64,000 nt of DNA from Mesorhizobium comanense (GCF_005503535.1 NZ_SCNN01000027.1:1-64000); one strand, 5' to 3'. Shown: positions 27,590 to 37,061, counted from the first letter of the stretch. Numbers and translations: made by a program. The notes: generated by a model not told the origin, from the sequence alone.

Positions 27590-28993
27590 ATGGCAGACAC
27601 TCTCATCGAACCCGAAAGCGACCAGACGCTGGCGGAGAGCGTCATGGCCGCGGTCCGCCAGCGGATCGCGGCGCGAAGCCTGACGCCCGGCACGCGGCTG
27701 CCCTCGATCCGGGCCTTCGCTAAGACAATGCAGGTGTCGAAATCCACCGTCGTTGAAGCTTATGAACGCCTAGCTGCTGAAGGCGCTATCCGATCCCGGC
27801 CCGGTTCCGGTTTTTACGCCGCCGGTTCGCTGGCGCCGCTTTCCCTGGCTGAAATCGGCCCCCGGCTCGACCGCGCCGTCGATCCGCTCTGGGTCTCGCG
27901 CCAGTCGCTGGACGCCGGCGATGAGATCCTGAAACCCGGCTGCGGCTGGTTGCCGGCCTCGTGGATGCCTCAGGACGGGCTGCGCCGCGCCCTGCGCACG
28001 GTGTCGCGAGCCGACGATGTCGCGCTTGCCGACTACGGGACACCGCTCGGGCTGCCGCCGCTGCGGCAATTGCTGGCGCGCCGCATGGCCGGACATGGTA
28101 TCGAGGTTTCACCCGAACAGATCATGCTGACCGAATCGGGCACACAGGCCATCGATATGCTGTGCCGGTTCCTGATCGAACCCGGCGACACGGTGCTGGT
28201 CGACGATCCCTGCTATTTCAATTTTCATGCCTTGCTGCGCGCCCATCGCGCCAAGGTCGTCAGCGTTCCCTACACCCCGTCGGGACCTGACATAGAGCTG
28301 TTCGCCCAGGCGTTGGCCGAGCACCGGCCGCGCCTCTACATCACCAATTCCGGCATCCACAACCCGACTGGCGCCATCCTGTCGCCGGTGACGGCACACC
28401 GGCTGCTGAAGCTCGCCGACCAGTCGGACCTGACCATCGTCGAGGACGATATCTTCGCCGATTTCGAACACGCCCCCGCGCCAAGGCTGGCGGCCTTCGA
28501 TGGCCTCAGCCGTGTAGTCCAGATCGGCAGTTTCTCGAAAACCCTGTCGGCGTCCGTCCGCTGCGGCTTCATCGCCGCGCCACGTGACTGGATGGAAGGC
28601 CTGACCGACCTGAAAATCGCCACGACCTTCGGCGGCGGCAGGCTGGCGGCCGAACTCGTGCTGGCGTTGCTGAAGGACGGCAGCTACCGCAAACACATGG
28701 ATCTGCTGCGCGCGCGACTTGCGCGCGCCATGGTCGGGACCGGCAGCCGCCTGAAGGCAATCGGTATCACGCCCTGGATCGAACAGCCGGCCGGACTGTT
28801 CCTGTGGTGCAGCCTGCCGGACGGGATAGACGCCGCCGAAGTCGCCCGTCGCGCCCTGGCGGACAATGTCGTGCTGGCGCCCGGCAATGTGTTCAGCCTG
28901 TCCCGCACGGCCAGCCGGTTCCTGCGCTTCAACGTCGCCCAATGCGAAGACGAGCGGATTTTCAAGGTGATCGAGGCGGCGATGGCGCGCTGA
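27590..28993 (+). CDS. MocR-type PLP-dependent transcription regulator
   Basis: A 467-residue fusion of a GntR winged helix and an aspartate-aminotransferase-fold domain. The DNA-binding part is ESVMAAVRQRIAARSLTPGT...VSKSTVVEAYERL (residues 10-75). The aminotransferase part has NSGIHNPTGAILSP, the Asp in IVEDDIFADF and the PLP lysine in IGSFSKTLSASVRCGF. It probably senses an amino or PLP-reactive ligand and controls the divergent exporter. Upstream ATGs at 27569 and 27575 overlap the palindrome and are less likely starts. Confidence 0.88.
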   Translation: MADTLIEPESDQTLAESVMAAVRQRIAARSLTPGTRLPSIRAFAKTMQVSKSTVVEAYERLAAEGAIRSRPGSGFYAAGSLAPLSLAEIGPRLDRAVDPLWVSRQSLDAGDEILKPGCGWLPASWMPQDGLRRALRTVSRADDVALADYGTPLGLPPLRQLLARRMAGHGIEVSPEQIMLTESGTQAIDMLCRFLIEPGDTVLVDDPCYFNFHALLRAHRAKVVSVPYTPSGPDIELFAQALAEHRPRLYITNSGIHNPTGAILSPVTAHRLLKLADQSDLTIVEDDIFADFEHAPAPRLAAFDGLSRVVQIGSFSKTLSASVRCGFIAAPRDWMEGLTDLKIATTFGGGRLAAELVLALLKDGSYRKHMDLLRARLARAMVGTGSRLKAIGITPWIEQPAGLFLWCSLPDGIDAAEVARRALADNVVLAPGNVFSLSRTASRFLRFNVAQCEDERIFKVIEAAMAR

Positions 28994-29005
28994 TCGACCA
29001 CCCCA

Positions 29006-29908
29006 TCATCTGCTCGCGCACACCTGTCGTACGCAGTCCCGCAGCCAGCGCTGCGCCGGATCGGCATCCAGGCGTGGATGCCAGAGCATGGAAATGGTGA
29101 CTTCCAGCGTGGCGACCGGCAGCGCAAAACCATGCATGCCGGCGCGCGCGCTGGCCGTATGCCGCTCGGGCACGCTGGCGACAAGGTCGGAGGCACGCGC
29201 CATGGCAAGTGCCGCCGAGAAACCCGAAACCATGCACACCACCGTTCGCCGCAAGCCGAGCGCGCTCAGCGCCTCGTCGATAGGTCCCCTCTCGCGGCCA
29301 CGACGCGAAACGCTGATGTGGCGACCAGCCGCGTAGCGTTCTGGCGTCACCGTGCCTTCGCTCAAGGCATGGCCTGCCCGCACCACCCCGATGAAGCGGT
29401 CCCGAAACAAGGCCTGGATACGCACTTCGGGTCCGGTTTGGCCGGCAACGCCGATTTCCAGATCGATCGCCGCATCACGCAACGACATCGCGTCCTTGTC
29501 GGATTTCGGCGCGAAACGCAGCCGCACGTCTGGCGCATCGGCCTCGACGCGGGCGACAAGGCGCGGCCCGAACTCCTCGACGAAACCTTCATTGGTGCGC
29601 AGCGTGAAAACCCTGTCCAGGGTTGAAAAATCCAGCAGTTCGGCAGGCCGCAGCAGCGCCTCCGCATCCTCGACCGCGCGGCCGACCTGCCGCCGCAATG
29701 CCTCCGCGCGCGGTGTCGGCACCAGGCCACGCCCGGCGCGGACCAGCAGGGGATCGCCGGTCGCCTCGCGTAGCCGCGCCAATGTCCGGCTCATCGCCGA
29801 AGGGCTGAGCCGCAAGCGACGTGCGGCGCGCGCCACGCTGCCTTCCGCGAGCAATGCATCCAGAGCGAAGAGCAGATTGAGATCGGGAGAAGTCATGGGA
29901 TGAACCAT
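29006..29908 (-). CDS. LysR-family transcriptional regulator
   Basis: A 300-residue regulator. The winged helix-turn-helix is DLNLLFALDALLAEGSVARA then LSPSAMSRTLARLREATGDP, and a periplasmic-binding-like effector domain follows (NEGFVEEFGPRLVARVEADA). ATG 29896 (MTSPDLNLL) is an equally plausible start; neither has a clear ribosome site. It is divergent from the drug exporter at 30037, which it most likely controls. Confidence 0.88.
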   Translation of the reverse strand: MVHPMTSPDLNLLFALDALLAEGSVARAARRLRLSPSAMSRTLARLREATGDPLLVRAGRGLVPTPRAEALRRQVGRAVEDAEALLRPAELLDFSTLDRVFTLRTNEGFVEEFGPRLVARVEADAPDVRLRFAPKSDKDAMSLRDAAIDLEIGVAGQTGPEVRIQALFRDRFIGVVRAGHALSEGTVTPERYAAGRHISVSRRGRERGPIDEALSALGLRRTVVCMVSGFSAALAMARASDLVASVPERHTASARAGMHGFALPVATLEVTISMLWHPRLDADPAQRWLRDCVRQVCASR

Positions 29909-29912
29909 AACA

Positions 29913-29968
29913 TGATATGGCGCTCAACACACGAATATGATGCAAATGCTGCGCCTTCCGCCATATCA
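29913..29968. promoter_or_regulatory. spaced inverted repeat between LysR gene and exporter
   Basis: TGATATGGCG (29913-29922) and CGCCATATCA (29959-29968) are perfect inverted copies separated by 36 bases in the divergent promoter region. They may be two LysR-family recognition elements that loop or bracket the promoters. Confidence 0.45.
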
Positions 29969-30036
29969 AACGTGAGCCTAGATCTCCCCCCGGCGCCCGC
30001 CATTGAAGGCCGGAGCCGCAGAAGAAGGAGATCGAC

Positions 30037-31482
30037 ATGGCAGCCGCCGAGCAGAACCAGGATGGCCTGATATCGGCCCCGCACAAGATCGGGGCCGCCA
30101 ACTGGACACTGGCGAGCCTGTCGCTCGCCACGCTGCTGTCGTCGCTCGGAACCAGCATCGCCAGCGTGGGACTGCCCTCGCTGATGCAGACCTTCGCGGC
30201 ATCGTTCCCGGCCGTGCAATGGGTCGTCCTCGCCTATCTCCTGGCCATCACCACGCTGGTCGTCGGCGCCGGACGGCTGGCCGACATCTTCGGGCACCGG
30301 CCGCTTCTGCTTGGCGGCATCGCATTGTTCACGCTGGCATCGGCGCTGTGCGGAACGGCGCCCACGCTCTGGCTGCTGATCGCCGCCAGAGCCGCGCAAG
30401 GGTTGGGCGCGGCGCTGATGATGACGTTGACGCTGGCCTTCGTGACCGAAAGCGTGAGCAAGGAAAGGACGGGCCGCGCCATGGGGCTGCTCGGTGCCAT
30501 GTCTTCCGTTGGCACGACGCTCGGCCCTTCGCTCGGCGGCGTGCTGATCGCCGGCCTCGGCTGGCGCGCGATCTTCCTGGTCAACGTCCCGCTTGGCCTC
30601 CTGACCTTCGTGATCGCCTGGAGCGCCCTGCCTGCCCGAGACAAGGACGCGCCAGCACGACGCGGCAGGTTCGATGCGGCGGGCACCTTCCTGCTGGCCG
30701 TGACGCTGGCTGCCTATGCGCTGGCAATGACGCTCGGCAGGGCCAATTTTGGCGCGCTCAACATCGGCTTCCTGGCGGTGGCCGCTGCCGGCATGGCAAT
30801 GTTCGTCCTTTCGCAGAAAATCGCGAAGGATCCTCTGATCCAACTCGCCAGCCTGCGCGATCCGAGGCTCGGCGCCAGTCTGGCCATGAGCCTGATCGTC
30901 GCGACGGTGATGATGGCGACGCTGGTTGTCGCCCCGTTCTATCTCGCGCGCGGGCTGGGGCTGGACAGCACGATGACCGGCGTGGTGCTGACGGCCGGCC
31001 CGCTTGTCTCGACCCTATCGGCGTTAGTGGCCGGGAGGCTCTCCGATCGTTTCGGGGCGAACAGGATGATGGTCGCGGGACTAGCCAGCCTGGCCATCGG
31101 CACATTCCTTCTGTCTCTCGCTCAGACCAGGCTCGGCATCGCCAGCTACGTCATTCCGATCACCGTCACCTGCTTCGGCTACGCGCTGTTCCAGACCTCC
31201 AACAACGCCGCGGTCATGAGCGGGGTGGGTGCGGGCGAGCGTGGCGTTATCTCCGGCCTGCTCAACCTGTCGCGCAATCTTGGGCTGGTCACCGGCGCAT
31301 CGCTGATGGGCGCAATATTCGCGGCGACGGCACGGCAAGCAACAGATCAGGACGTCCTGAATTCGGAGGCTGCCGCGCGGGGCATGCAGGTCACCTTCGA
31401 GGCCGCGACGGGATTGGTGCTGGTCGCGCTGCTGCTGGCGTTGGTTCAGCAGCGCCTCGCCCGTCGAGCGAAGGCTGGCTGA
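30037..31482 (+). CDS. 14-helix MFS drug exporter (DHA2 type)
   Basis: A 481-residue inner-membrane proton antiporter. The N-half has LASLSLATLLSSLGTSIASV, the motif A GAGRLADIFGHRP and motif C-like GPSLGGVLIAGLGWRAIF. The second half repeats AGRLSDRFGANR. Length and helix number fit the EmrB/QacA group. AGAAGGAG precedes the ATG. Regulation by the divergent LysR protein is inferred from position. Confidence 0.9.
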   Translation: MAAAEQNQDGLISAPHKIGAANWTLASLSLATLLSSLGTSIASVGLPSLMQTFAASFPAVQWVVLAYLLAITTLVVGAGRLADIFGHRPLLLGGIALFTLASALCGTAPTLWLLIAARAAQGLGAALMMTLTLAFVTESVSKERTGRAMGLLGAMSSVGTTLGPSLGGVLIAGLGWRAIFLVNVPLGLLTFVIAWSALPARDKDAPARRGRFDAAGTFLLAVTLAAYALAMTLGRANFGALNIGFLAVAAAGMAMFVLSQKIAKDPLIQLASLRDPRLGASLAMSLIVATVMMATLVVAPFYLARGLGLDSTMTGVVLTAGPLVSTLSALVAGRLSDRFGANRMMVAGLASLAIGTFLLSLAQTRLGIASYVIPITVTCFGYALFQTSNNAAVMSGVGAGERGVISGLLNLSRNLGLVTGASLMGAIFAATARQATDQDVLNSEAAARGMQVTFEAATGLVLVALLLALVQQRLARRAKAG

Positions 31483-31714
31483 ACCGCTCCGTCCCGACCC
31501 GACGGTTGCCGATCCGGTCGCAGGCTGATACGGGATGGCGCGCAGGCGACCGCCTGCAAGACAAATCACGGGGCAACGGCATGGGAACCACCAAATCAGC
31601 AGACAGGTAAGCCGCGGCGACATCCCGTTGTCGCGGCCTTCTGCCCCGTAAATCACACCATCGCTGAAACGGCAGATCGCCGCCAAATCTCACCATTTGT
31701 GCGGACACTCAATC

Positions 31715-32900
31715 ATGCCTTCTCAAAACCGGCCCATATGGGCCCATTCCCTGCCGTCGGCGCTGCTGCTGATGGCGCCTTTCGACATCCTCGCCTCGCT
31801 GGCCATGGACATCTACTTGCCTGTCGTTCCGGTCATGCCGGAGGCGCTCGGCACATCGGCTTCCGTCATTCAACTGACGCTGAGCCTCTACATGATCACC
31901 CTTGGCGTTGGCCAGGTCGTGTTTGGGCCGATCTCTGACCGGATCGGCAGACGCCCGGTGCTGATCGGCGGCGGTTTGCTGTTCGCGGCCGCTTCGATCC
32001 TGCTCGCCGGCACGTCATCCGGCGCGGCCTTCGTCGTCCTGCGCGTCGCGCAGGCCATGGGTGCGTCCGCCATCCTGGTGGCAACCTTCGCCACGGTCCG
32101 GGACGTCTATGCCGAACGCCCGGAGGGCACGATCATCTATGGCCTGTTCAGCTCCATGCTGGCCTTCGTGCCGGCATTGGGACCGGTCGCCGGCGCTCTG
32201 ATCGCCGGGGGTTTCGGCTGGCGCGCCATCTTTGCCACGCTTTGCGTTCTGGCCATGATGGCCACCCTCAATGCATGGCTGCGATGGCACGAGACGACCG
32301 CAGAACAGTTCCGGTCCGCGCCCCGCTTTCGGCCCGGTTCTGCGCAGTTTTGCCTTCTGGACCTATACGCTCGGTTTCGCCGCGGCCATGGGCACCTTCT
32401 TCGTGTTCTTCTCGACAGCACCGCGCGTGCTCATCGGTCGCGCAGGCTACTCCCAGCTGGGATTCAGCCTCGCCTTTGCCACGGTGGCGCTGGTGATGAT
32501 CGCCACGACCCGTCTTGCGAGACCCTTCATCGCGCGCTGGGGCACGGCCGGCAGCCTCGCGCGCGGCATGGCGATGTTGCTGCTCGGCGCGGCGATGCTG
32601 GTGGTCGCGCAGGTGTTCGCCACGCCATCCTTCGCCACCGTCGTCCTGCCGATGTGGGTGATGGCGGTGGGCATCGTCCTTGCCGGTTCAGTCACGGCCA
32701 ATGGCGCGCTCGAAGCCTTCGGCGACACGGCGGGAACGGCGGTCGCGCTCTATTTCTGTGTCCAGAGCCTGATCGTCGGGATTGCCGGCACGGCCTTCAT
32801 CGTCCTGCTGGACGGTAACACGGCGTGGCCTCTGGCCGGCTACGCCACGGTGCTGGCGGCGACAACCCTATGCGCGTTGAGGCGCTTGCTTCAGCGGTAG
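31715..32900 (+). pseudogene. frameshifted CmlA/FloR-like MFS exporter
   Basis: The frame from ATG 31715 encodes the N-half of a CmlA/FloR-type phenicol exporter: FDILASLAMDIYLPVVPVMP, TLSLYMITLGVGQVVFGPIS, DRIGRRPVLIGGG, VATFATVRDVYAE and GLFSSMLAFVPALGPVAGAL. It breaks near 32290-32340, and the C-half continues in the +1 frame to 32900 (WTYTLGFAAAMGTFFVFFS, FCVQSLIVGIAGTAFI). One extra base or two missing bases would explain it. Restored length is about 394 residues against about 404-419 for CmlA/FloR. It is either a real pseudogene or a sequencing error. Confidence 0.75.
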
Positions 32901-32936
32901 CACCAGGATCCGGAGGGGGGCTTGAGCGAGCGCCGC

Positions 32937-33434
32937 TCAGGCCCCTGCCCGCTTGCGGCGCTCATAGAGCATGACCAGCGTTTCCGCCGTCAGCGCCGGT
33001 TTCTCCTCGCCCTCGATCTCGACCGTATTAGCTGCCTTCATCAGGTACTGGCCGGGGCCCCTGTCCTCCATGGATAGCAGCGTGGTGCGCAACCTGATGC
33101 GCGCACCGACCTTGACCGGCGCCAGGAACCGCACCTTGTCAAATCCGTAGTTGAAAGCGGCCTGCGTATTTTCCGGCACGATGCCCATGTCGAGCGCCAG
33201 CGCGCCGATGATCGACAGCGTCAGGTAGCCATGCGCGATCGTCGTGCGGAACGGGCTCTGCCGCCGGGCCCGTTCGGGGTCGACATGAATCCATTGATGG
33301 TCGCCGGTGCATTCGGCGAACTGGTTGATGCGGTTCTGGTCGACCGTGGTCCATTCCGAGACGCCGAGCTCCTGCCCGGACATCGTCCTCAACTGCTCGT
33401 AGGTCGGCGGCGTTTTAGGCCGTGCTTCGTTCAT
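32937..33434 (-). CDS. MaoC-like hydratase, NodN-related
   Basis: A 165-residue single hot-dog-fold protein. The hydratase motif is ECTGDHQWIHVDPERAR (catalytic Asp/His), followed by TIAHGYLTLSIIGAL. The opening TYEQLRTMSGQELGVSEWTT and DQNRINQFAE closely match the NodN branch of R-specific enoyl-CoA hydratases. It probably hydrates a trans-2-enoyl-CoA. No other nod gene is near, so a nodulation role is not implied. Confidence 0.85.
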   Translation of the reverse strand: MNEARPKTPPTYEQLRTMSGQELGVSEWTTVDQNRINQFAECTGDHQWIHVDPERARRQSPFRTTIAHGYLTLSIIGALALDMGIVPENTQAAFNYGFDKVRFLAPVKVGARIRLRTTLLSMEDRGPGQYLMKAANTVEIEGEEKPALTAETLVMLYERRKRAGA

Positions 33435-33635
33435 TCCTGCTTTCCCGATCGATTGCAGCGCCTCCGGACCACGAACGGGCGGCCTCTGTCAATTCACTCT
33501 GCCTGAATCCGTTCCGCCAAATTCTGGCTCGACCGTGCCATGCCACCCCTCGTGTGGCGCGGATGCGACGATGCGCAACGGTTCAAAGCCGGATTGGCGT
33601 CCACGGCAAAAAGCCTGAAAAGAGGTCGCCGGGAG

Positions 33636-34064
33636 CTACTTCTTCTCGTAGCCGGCACGAATTTCCTCCATGGCCTCCTTGATGCGCGCGCGCAGGATCT
33701 CGATCGATTCGGTGCCGGATTTCCGTGCCATTTCAGCCACTTCACCGGCATTTTTGAGCGCCGCCTCGAAGGATTTCCGGGCGAACTCCGTCTGCCTGGT
33801 CATCAGCTCCTGCGGATTTCCGGGCGCGCGGTACCCCTGTGCCATGTCGGCAACCTCGCGCAGCGTGTCCTGCAGCATTTCGCGCTGCCTCGACAACAGC
33901 GAGGTCGCGCCGGCGGCGCCGGCTCGTGCTGACTTCTCCAGCGCTTCGAGGTTCTTGCGGTGGTGGGCAAGGATGGCCTCGACATCGACGTTGGGCACTT
34001 TCAGGTCGCGGCCGAACCTGCCGAACATGTCCATGAAGGAATCGGTTTCCGGTTGTTTCGCCAT
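33636..34064 (-). CDS. phasin-family protein
   Basis: A 142-residue, almost wholly helical protein with VEAILAHHRKNLEALEKSAR, QREMLQDTLREVADMAQGY and a C-terminal FEAALKNAGEVAEMARKSGT heptad region. This is the phasin (TIGR01841-like) pattern of proteins coating polyhydroxyalkanoate granules. GGGGAGA precedes ATG 34064. The long open frame upstream of the start is spurious. Confidence 0.75.
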   Translation of the reverse strand: MAKQPETDSFMDMFGRFGRDLKVPNVDVEAILAHHRKNLEALEKSARAGAAGATSLLSRQREMLQDTLREVADMAQGYRAPGNPQELMTRQTEFARKSFEAALKNAGEVAEMARKSGTESIEILRARIKEAMEEIRAGYEKK

Positions 34065-34168
34065 GATGTCTTCTCCCCTTTTGCCGCCGGTGCGGTTGCC
34101 CTCGTGCGGAGGATAGCACTCGGACATCGCCTGTCCAATTCGAACGCGGGCCTGACGGGCTATCGGCA

Positions 34169-35464
34169 TCAATTGATCGGGAGCAGCAGTTCGATCGTAT
34201 GGAGCACGAGCCCGGCCAACCCGCCGATGATCATGCCGTTGAACCTGATATATTGCAGGTCCCTGCCGATGTTCATCTCGATCAGCCGCGTCAGTTGCGC
34301 CAGATTCCAGCGTTTGACCTGATCGGCGATGAATTTCGAGACGCCGCTCTTCTGGCTCTCGACGAAGGAAGCCAGCGCCACGACGAAGCCTTGGTTCATA
34401 TCGGCCCTGATCTGCGCATCGCCGGCAAGATGCCGGCCGACCTCGACGAACATATCGGTCAGATGTTCGCGGATCACCGAATTCGGCGCCTTGGCATCCT
34501 GCTCGATGAACAGGCTGAGGCTTTCCCACATGTCGCCGGCCAGCGCCCGGACCTCCGGCCTGGCAAGGAAATCGTGCTTCATCTTTTCCGCACGCCTTGC
34601 ATATTGCTTCGACGTGCGCAGCCGCTCGACGAACCCTTGCGCGAACCGGTCGAACTCGGCGCGCATCGGGTGATCGGGATCGGCACGAACCTCATCGAGC
34701 AGCGATCCGGCCGAAGCGACGATCTTCTTCAAAAGATAGGCATCGGCCCTGAACAGGTTGAACAGCGACGGCAATTCCTCGCGGATCTTGTCGCGCATCG
34801 TCTCCAGGGCCTGTTCGTCGTTGAGGAAACGGCCGATCACCTTTATGAACTCGTCGAACAGCTTCTGGTGCCGGCGATCATCGGTGAGCGCCGACAGCAA
34901 CTCGGCGGCGAGCGGGGCCAGAGGCACCTTTTCGATTTGCTCGAGCATGCGGCTGGTGACGAAGCCCCGCAGGCCGGACTGCTCGACGGCGGCAAGCGTC
35001 TGCGGCACCAGCCGCACGACAAAGCGCGACAGGCCGGCGGCGCGTTCGGCATCGGCGAGCCAATCGGCGACAAGCGCGGAGAAATCGACCTCGGCCAATT
35101 TTTCGCGCACCGGTTCGGGCGCCAGGAAATTGACCTCGATGAAGCGGCCGAGATTGTCGGCGATGCGGGTCTGGTTTTCCGGGATGATGGCGGTGTGCGG
35201 GATCGGCAGCCCCAGCGGCCGTCGAAACAGCGCCACCACCGCGTACCAGTCGGCGAGGCCACCGATCGTCGCCGCCTCGGCGAAAGCCGCGACGAAACCC
35301 AGCCACGGATAGGAACTCTCGAACGACTTTGCCACGGCAAACACCAGCACGCAAAGCGCCAGCGCGGCGGTGGCGACGAACTTGGTCCGGCGCAAAGCGG
35401 AAAGCTTGGCGGCAGCGTCGGCATCGAAACCGGCGGTCGCCAGCGGCAGGGCCGATTGTGACAT
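34169..35464 (-). CDS. DUF445 membrane protein
   Basis: A 431-residue protein with two N-terminal helices (about residues 30-75) containing AAFAEAATIGGLADWYAVVA, LFRRPLGLPIPHTAIIP and NLGRFIEVNFL, which mark DUF445/YjiN. A long helical soluble region and a final hydrophobic segment GLAGLVLHTIELLLPI follow. The function is unknown. GAGGAG lies 12 bases before ATG 35464, a little far. Confidence 0.82.
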   Translation of the reverse strand: MSQSALPLATAGFDADAAAKLSALRRTKFVATAALALCVLVFAVAKSFESSYPWLGFVAAFAEAATIGGLADWYAVVALFRRPLGLPIPHTAIIPENQTRIADNLGRFIEVNFLAPEPVREKLAEVDFSALVADWLADAERAAGLSRFVVRLVPQTLAAVEQSGLRGFVTSRMLEQIEKVPLAPLAAELLSALTDDRRHQKLFDEFIKVIGRFLNDEQALETMRDKIREELPSLFNLFRADAYLLKKIVASAGSLLDEVRADPDHPMRAEFDRFAQGFVERLRTSKQYARRAEKMKHDFLARPEVRALAGDMWESLSLFIEQDAKAPNSVIREHLTDMFVEVGRHLAGDAQIRADMNQGFVVALASFVESQKSGVSKFIADQVKRWNLAQLTRLIEMNIGRDLQYIRFNGMIIGGLAGLVLHTIELLLPIN

Positions 35465-35602
35465 GGATGAAATGCTCCTCGCCAATCTCTGGTCGACTTC
35501 GGTCGATCTCTGGTCGATCTCGACCCTATCTAGGGCTTCGGTCTTCCAAATGCCCGCGACAACCGCCTTTCCCGGCGTTCCATGCGGTTGCGCACATAAA
35601 GT

Positions 35603-35617
35603 TGACGAGAATATTCA
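35603..35617 (+). promoter_or_regulatory. IRO-type (RirA) box upstream of rirA
   Basis: TGACGAGAATATTCA fits the TGA-N9-TCA pattern recognised by RirA in rhizobia, suggesting autoregulation. It lies about 155 bases before the rirA start. Confidence 0.5.
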
Positions 35618-35635
35618 TCTATTGTGCGAAGCTAG

Positions 35636-35652
35636 TCTGGAATTATTCCAAG
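35636..35652 (+). promoter_or_regulatory. Irr-like (ICE) box upstream of rirA
   Basis: TCTGGAATTATTCCAAG is a palindrome with the GAA-N3-TTC core of the Irr/ICE pattern TTTAGAANNNTTCTAAA. Irr repression of rirA under iron limitation is known in Rhizobium. The site is 118 bases before the gene. Confidence 0.5.
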
Positions 35653-35770
35653 GTATAGGCCATATTCGGCCAAGGCCAGTGTGGCGACTCCGGAATCTTG
35701 GAGAAGAGCCGCCCAGCAAAGTTCAAGAATCCGGCGTGGTTGCATCGCACCAGCGCCCAGCGAGGACAAA

Positions 35771-36232
35771 ATGCGGCTTACGCGCCAAACCAACTATGCC
35801 ATGCGCATTCTGATGTATTGTGCCGCCAACAATGACCGGTTGAGCCGCATCCCTGAAATCGCGGCCGCCTATTCCGTGTCGGAGCTTTTCCTGTTCAAGA
35901 TCCTGCAGCCATTGGTCGAGAACGGCCTGGTCGAGACTGTGCGCGGCAGGAATGGCGGTGTCCGGCTCGGGCGCGCGGCCGAGGCCATCAGCCTGTTCGA
36001 TGTCGTGCGCGTTACCGAGGAAAGCTTCGCCATGGCCGAATGCTTCGAAAACGATGCCGCCGAATGCCCGCTGGTCGACAGCTGCGCGTTGAACTCGGCT
36101 TTGCGCGAGGCGCTCAACGCCTTCTTCGCCGTACTTGCCCGCTACACGATCGCCGACCTCGTAGCGGCACGGCCGAATGTGCGCAACCTGCTCGGCATCG
36201 ACATGCTGGAACGCCGCGCCCCCGCCGCCTGA
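35771..36232 (+). CDS. rirA: iron-responsive Rrf2-family regulator RirA
   Basis: A 153-residue regulator. The Rrf2 winged helix is MRLTRQTNYAMRILMYCAA then YSVSELFLFKILQPLVENGL and GRNGGVRLGR. The three Fe-S ligands C91, C99 and C105 (ECFENDAAECPLVDSC) match RirA exactly. With iron present it binds IRO boxes and represses iron uptake genes. GAGGAC precedes ATG 35771. It lies beside the hmu operon, whose control region at 40438 contains an IRO box. Confidence 0.95.
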   Translation: MRLTRQTNYAMRILMYCAANNDRLSRIPEIAAAYSVSELFLFKILQPLVENGLVETVRGRNGGVRLGRAAEAISLFDVVRVTEESFAMAECFENDAAECPLVDSCALNSALREALNAFFAVLARYTIADLVAARPNVRNLLGIDMLERRAPAA

Positions 36233-36272
36233 GCCCGTTCTCTGGCAGGATGAGAGCAAGGAACCGTAGGGT

Positions 36273-37061
36273 TCAGACAGCGGACTGAGGCAGCACGAAC
36301 GGCATGTTGCCGGCAGGCAGCGCACCGACCCTCAGCCGGCAATCGAAAACCCTTTCGATCAGATCGTCGCTCAGCACGTCCTGCGGAGCTCCGGTCGCGG
36401 CCAGCCGGCCGCGATGCATGACGAAGATCCGGTCGGCATACATGGCCGTCAGATTAAGGTCATGCAGGATGGCGACCACGCCCCCGCCCCTTCTGGCGAA
36501 GTCGCGGGCGATGTTCATGATGATCAGCTGGTGCTTGATGTCGAGGCTGGAAACCGGCTCGTCGAGGAACAGATAGCGCGGTTTGCCGTCGAGCACCGGC
36601 GCCCAGACCTGGCACAGCACGCGGGCAAGCTGGACGCGCTGCTGCTCGCCGCCCGAAAGCTCCTGGTAGAAACGCCCGGCAAAGCCTTCGAGATCGACAC
36701 GCGCCAACGCCCTCTCCGGCAGCCGCGAATCCTCGCCAGGCAAGGCGCCCGAACGACCGCCGACAAGGCCGAGCTTGACCACTTCACGCACCGTGAATGG
36801 AAACGACAGCACCGTCGCCTGTGGCAATACCGCCCGCTGGACCGCGACCTCGACCGGCTTCATCGCACGCAGGTCGCGGCCGTTGAGGGTGACAGTCCCC
36901 GTATAGGCAAGTTCGCCGCACAACGCCTTCAGGAAGGTCGTCTTGCCGGAACCGTTGGGGCCGACGATGGCCGCGACTTCGCCCGGCCGCGCGCCGAAAT
37001 CGACACCGGTGACGATGCGTTTGCCACCCAGCGTCACCGAAACATCCCTCGCCTCGATCAT
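36273..37061 (-). CDS. hmuV: haemin ABC transporter ATPase HmuV
   Basis: A 262-residue ATPase. Walker A is GPNGSGKTT, the signature is LSGGEQQRVQLARVL and Walker B is YLFLDEPVSSLD, with the switch histidine in ILHDLN. It drives haem import with HmuTU. ATG 37061 has GTGAGG five to six bases upstream, and the stop of hmuU is only seven bases away, indicating a coupled operon. It is the last gene of hmuPSTUV. Confidence 0.94.
   Translation of the reverse strand: MIEARDVSVTLGGKRIVTGVDFGARPGEVAAIVGPNGSGKTTFLKALCGELAYTGTVTLNGRDLRAMKPVEVAVQRAVLPQATVLSFPFTVREVVKLGLVGGRSGALPGEDSRLPERALARVDLEGFAGRFYQELSGGEQQRVQLARVLCQVWAPVLDGKPRYLFLDEPVSSLDIKHQLIIMNIARDFARRGGGVVAILHDLNLTAMYADRIFVMHRGRLAATGAPQDVLSDDLIERVFDCRLRVGALPAGNMPFVLPQSAV

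Noticed and set aside
32937..33434. nodulation gene nodN
   Set aside because: The protein is NodN-like, but no other nod genes or nod box are nearby, so it is annotated as a MaoC-type hydratase.
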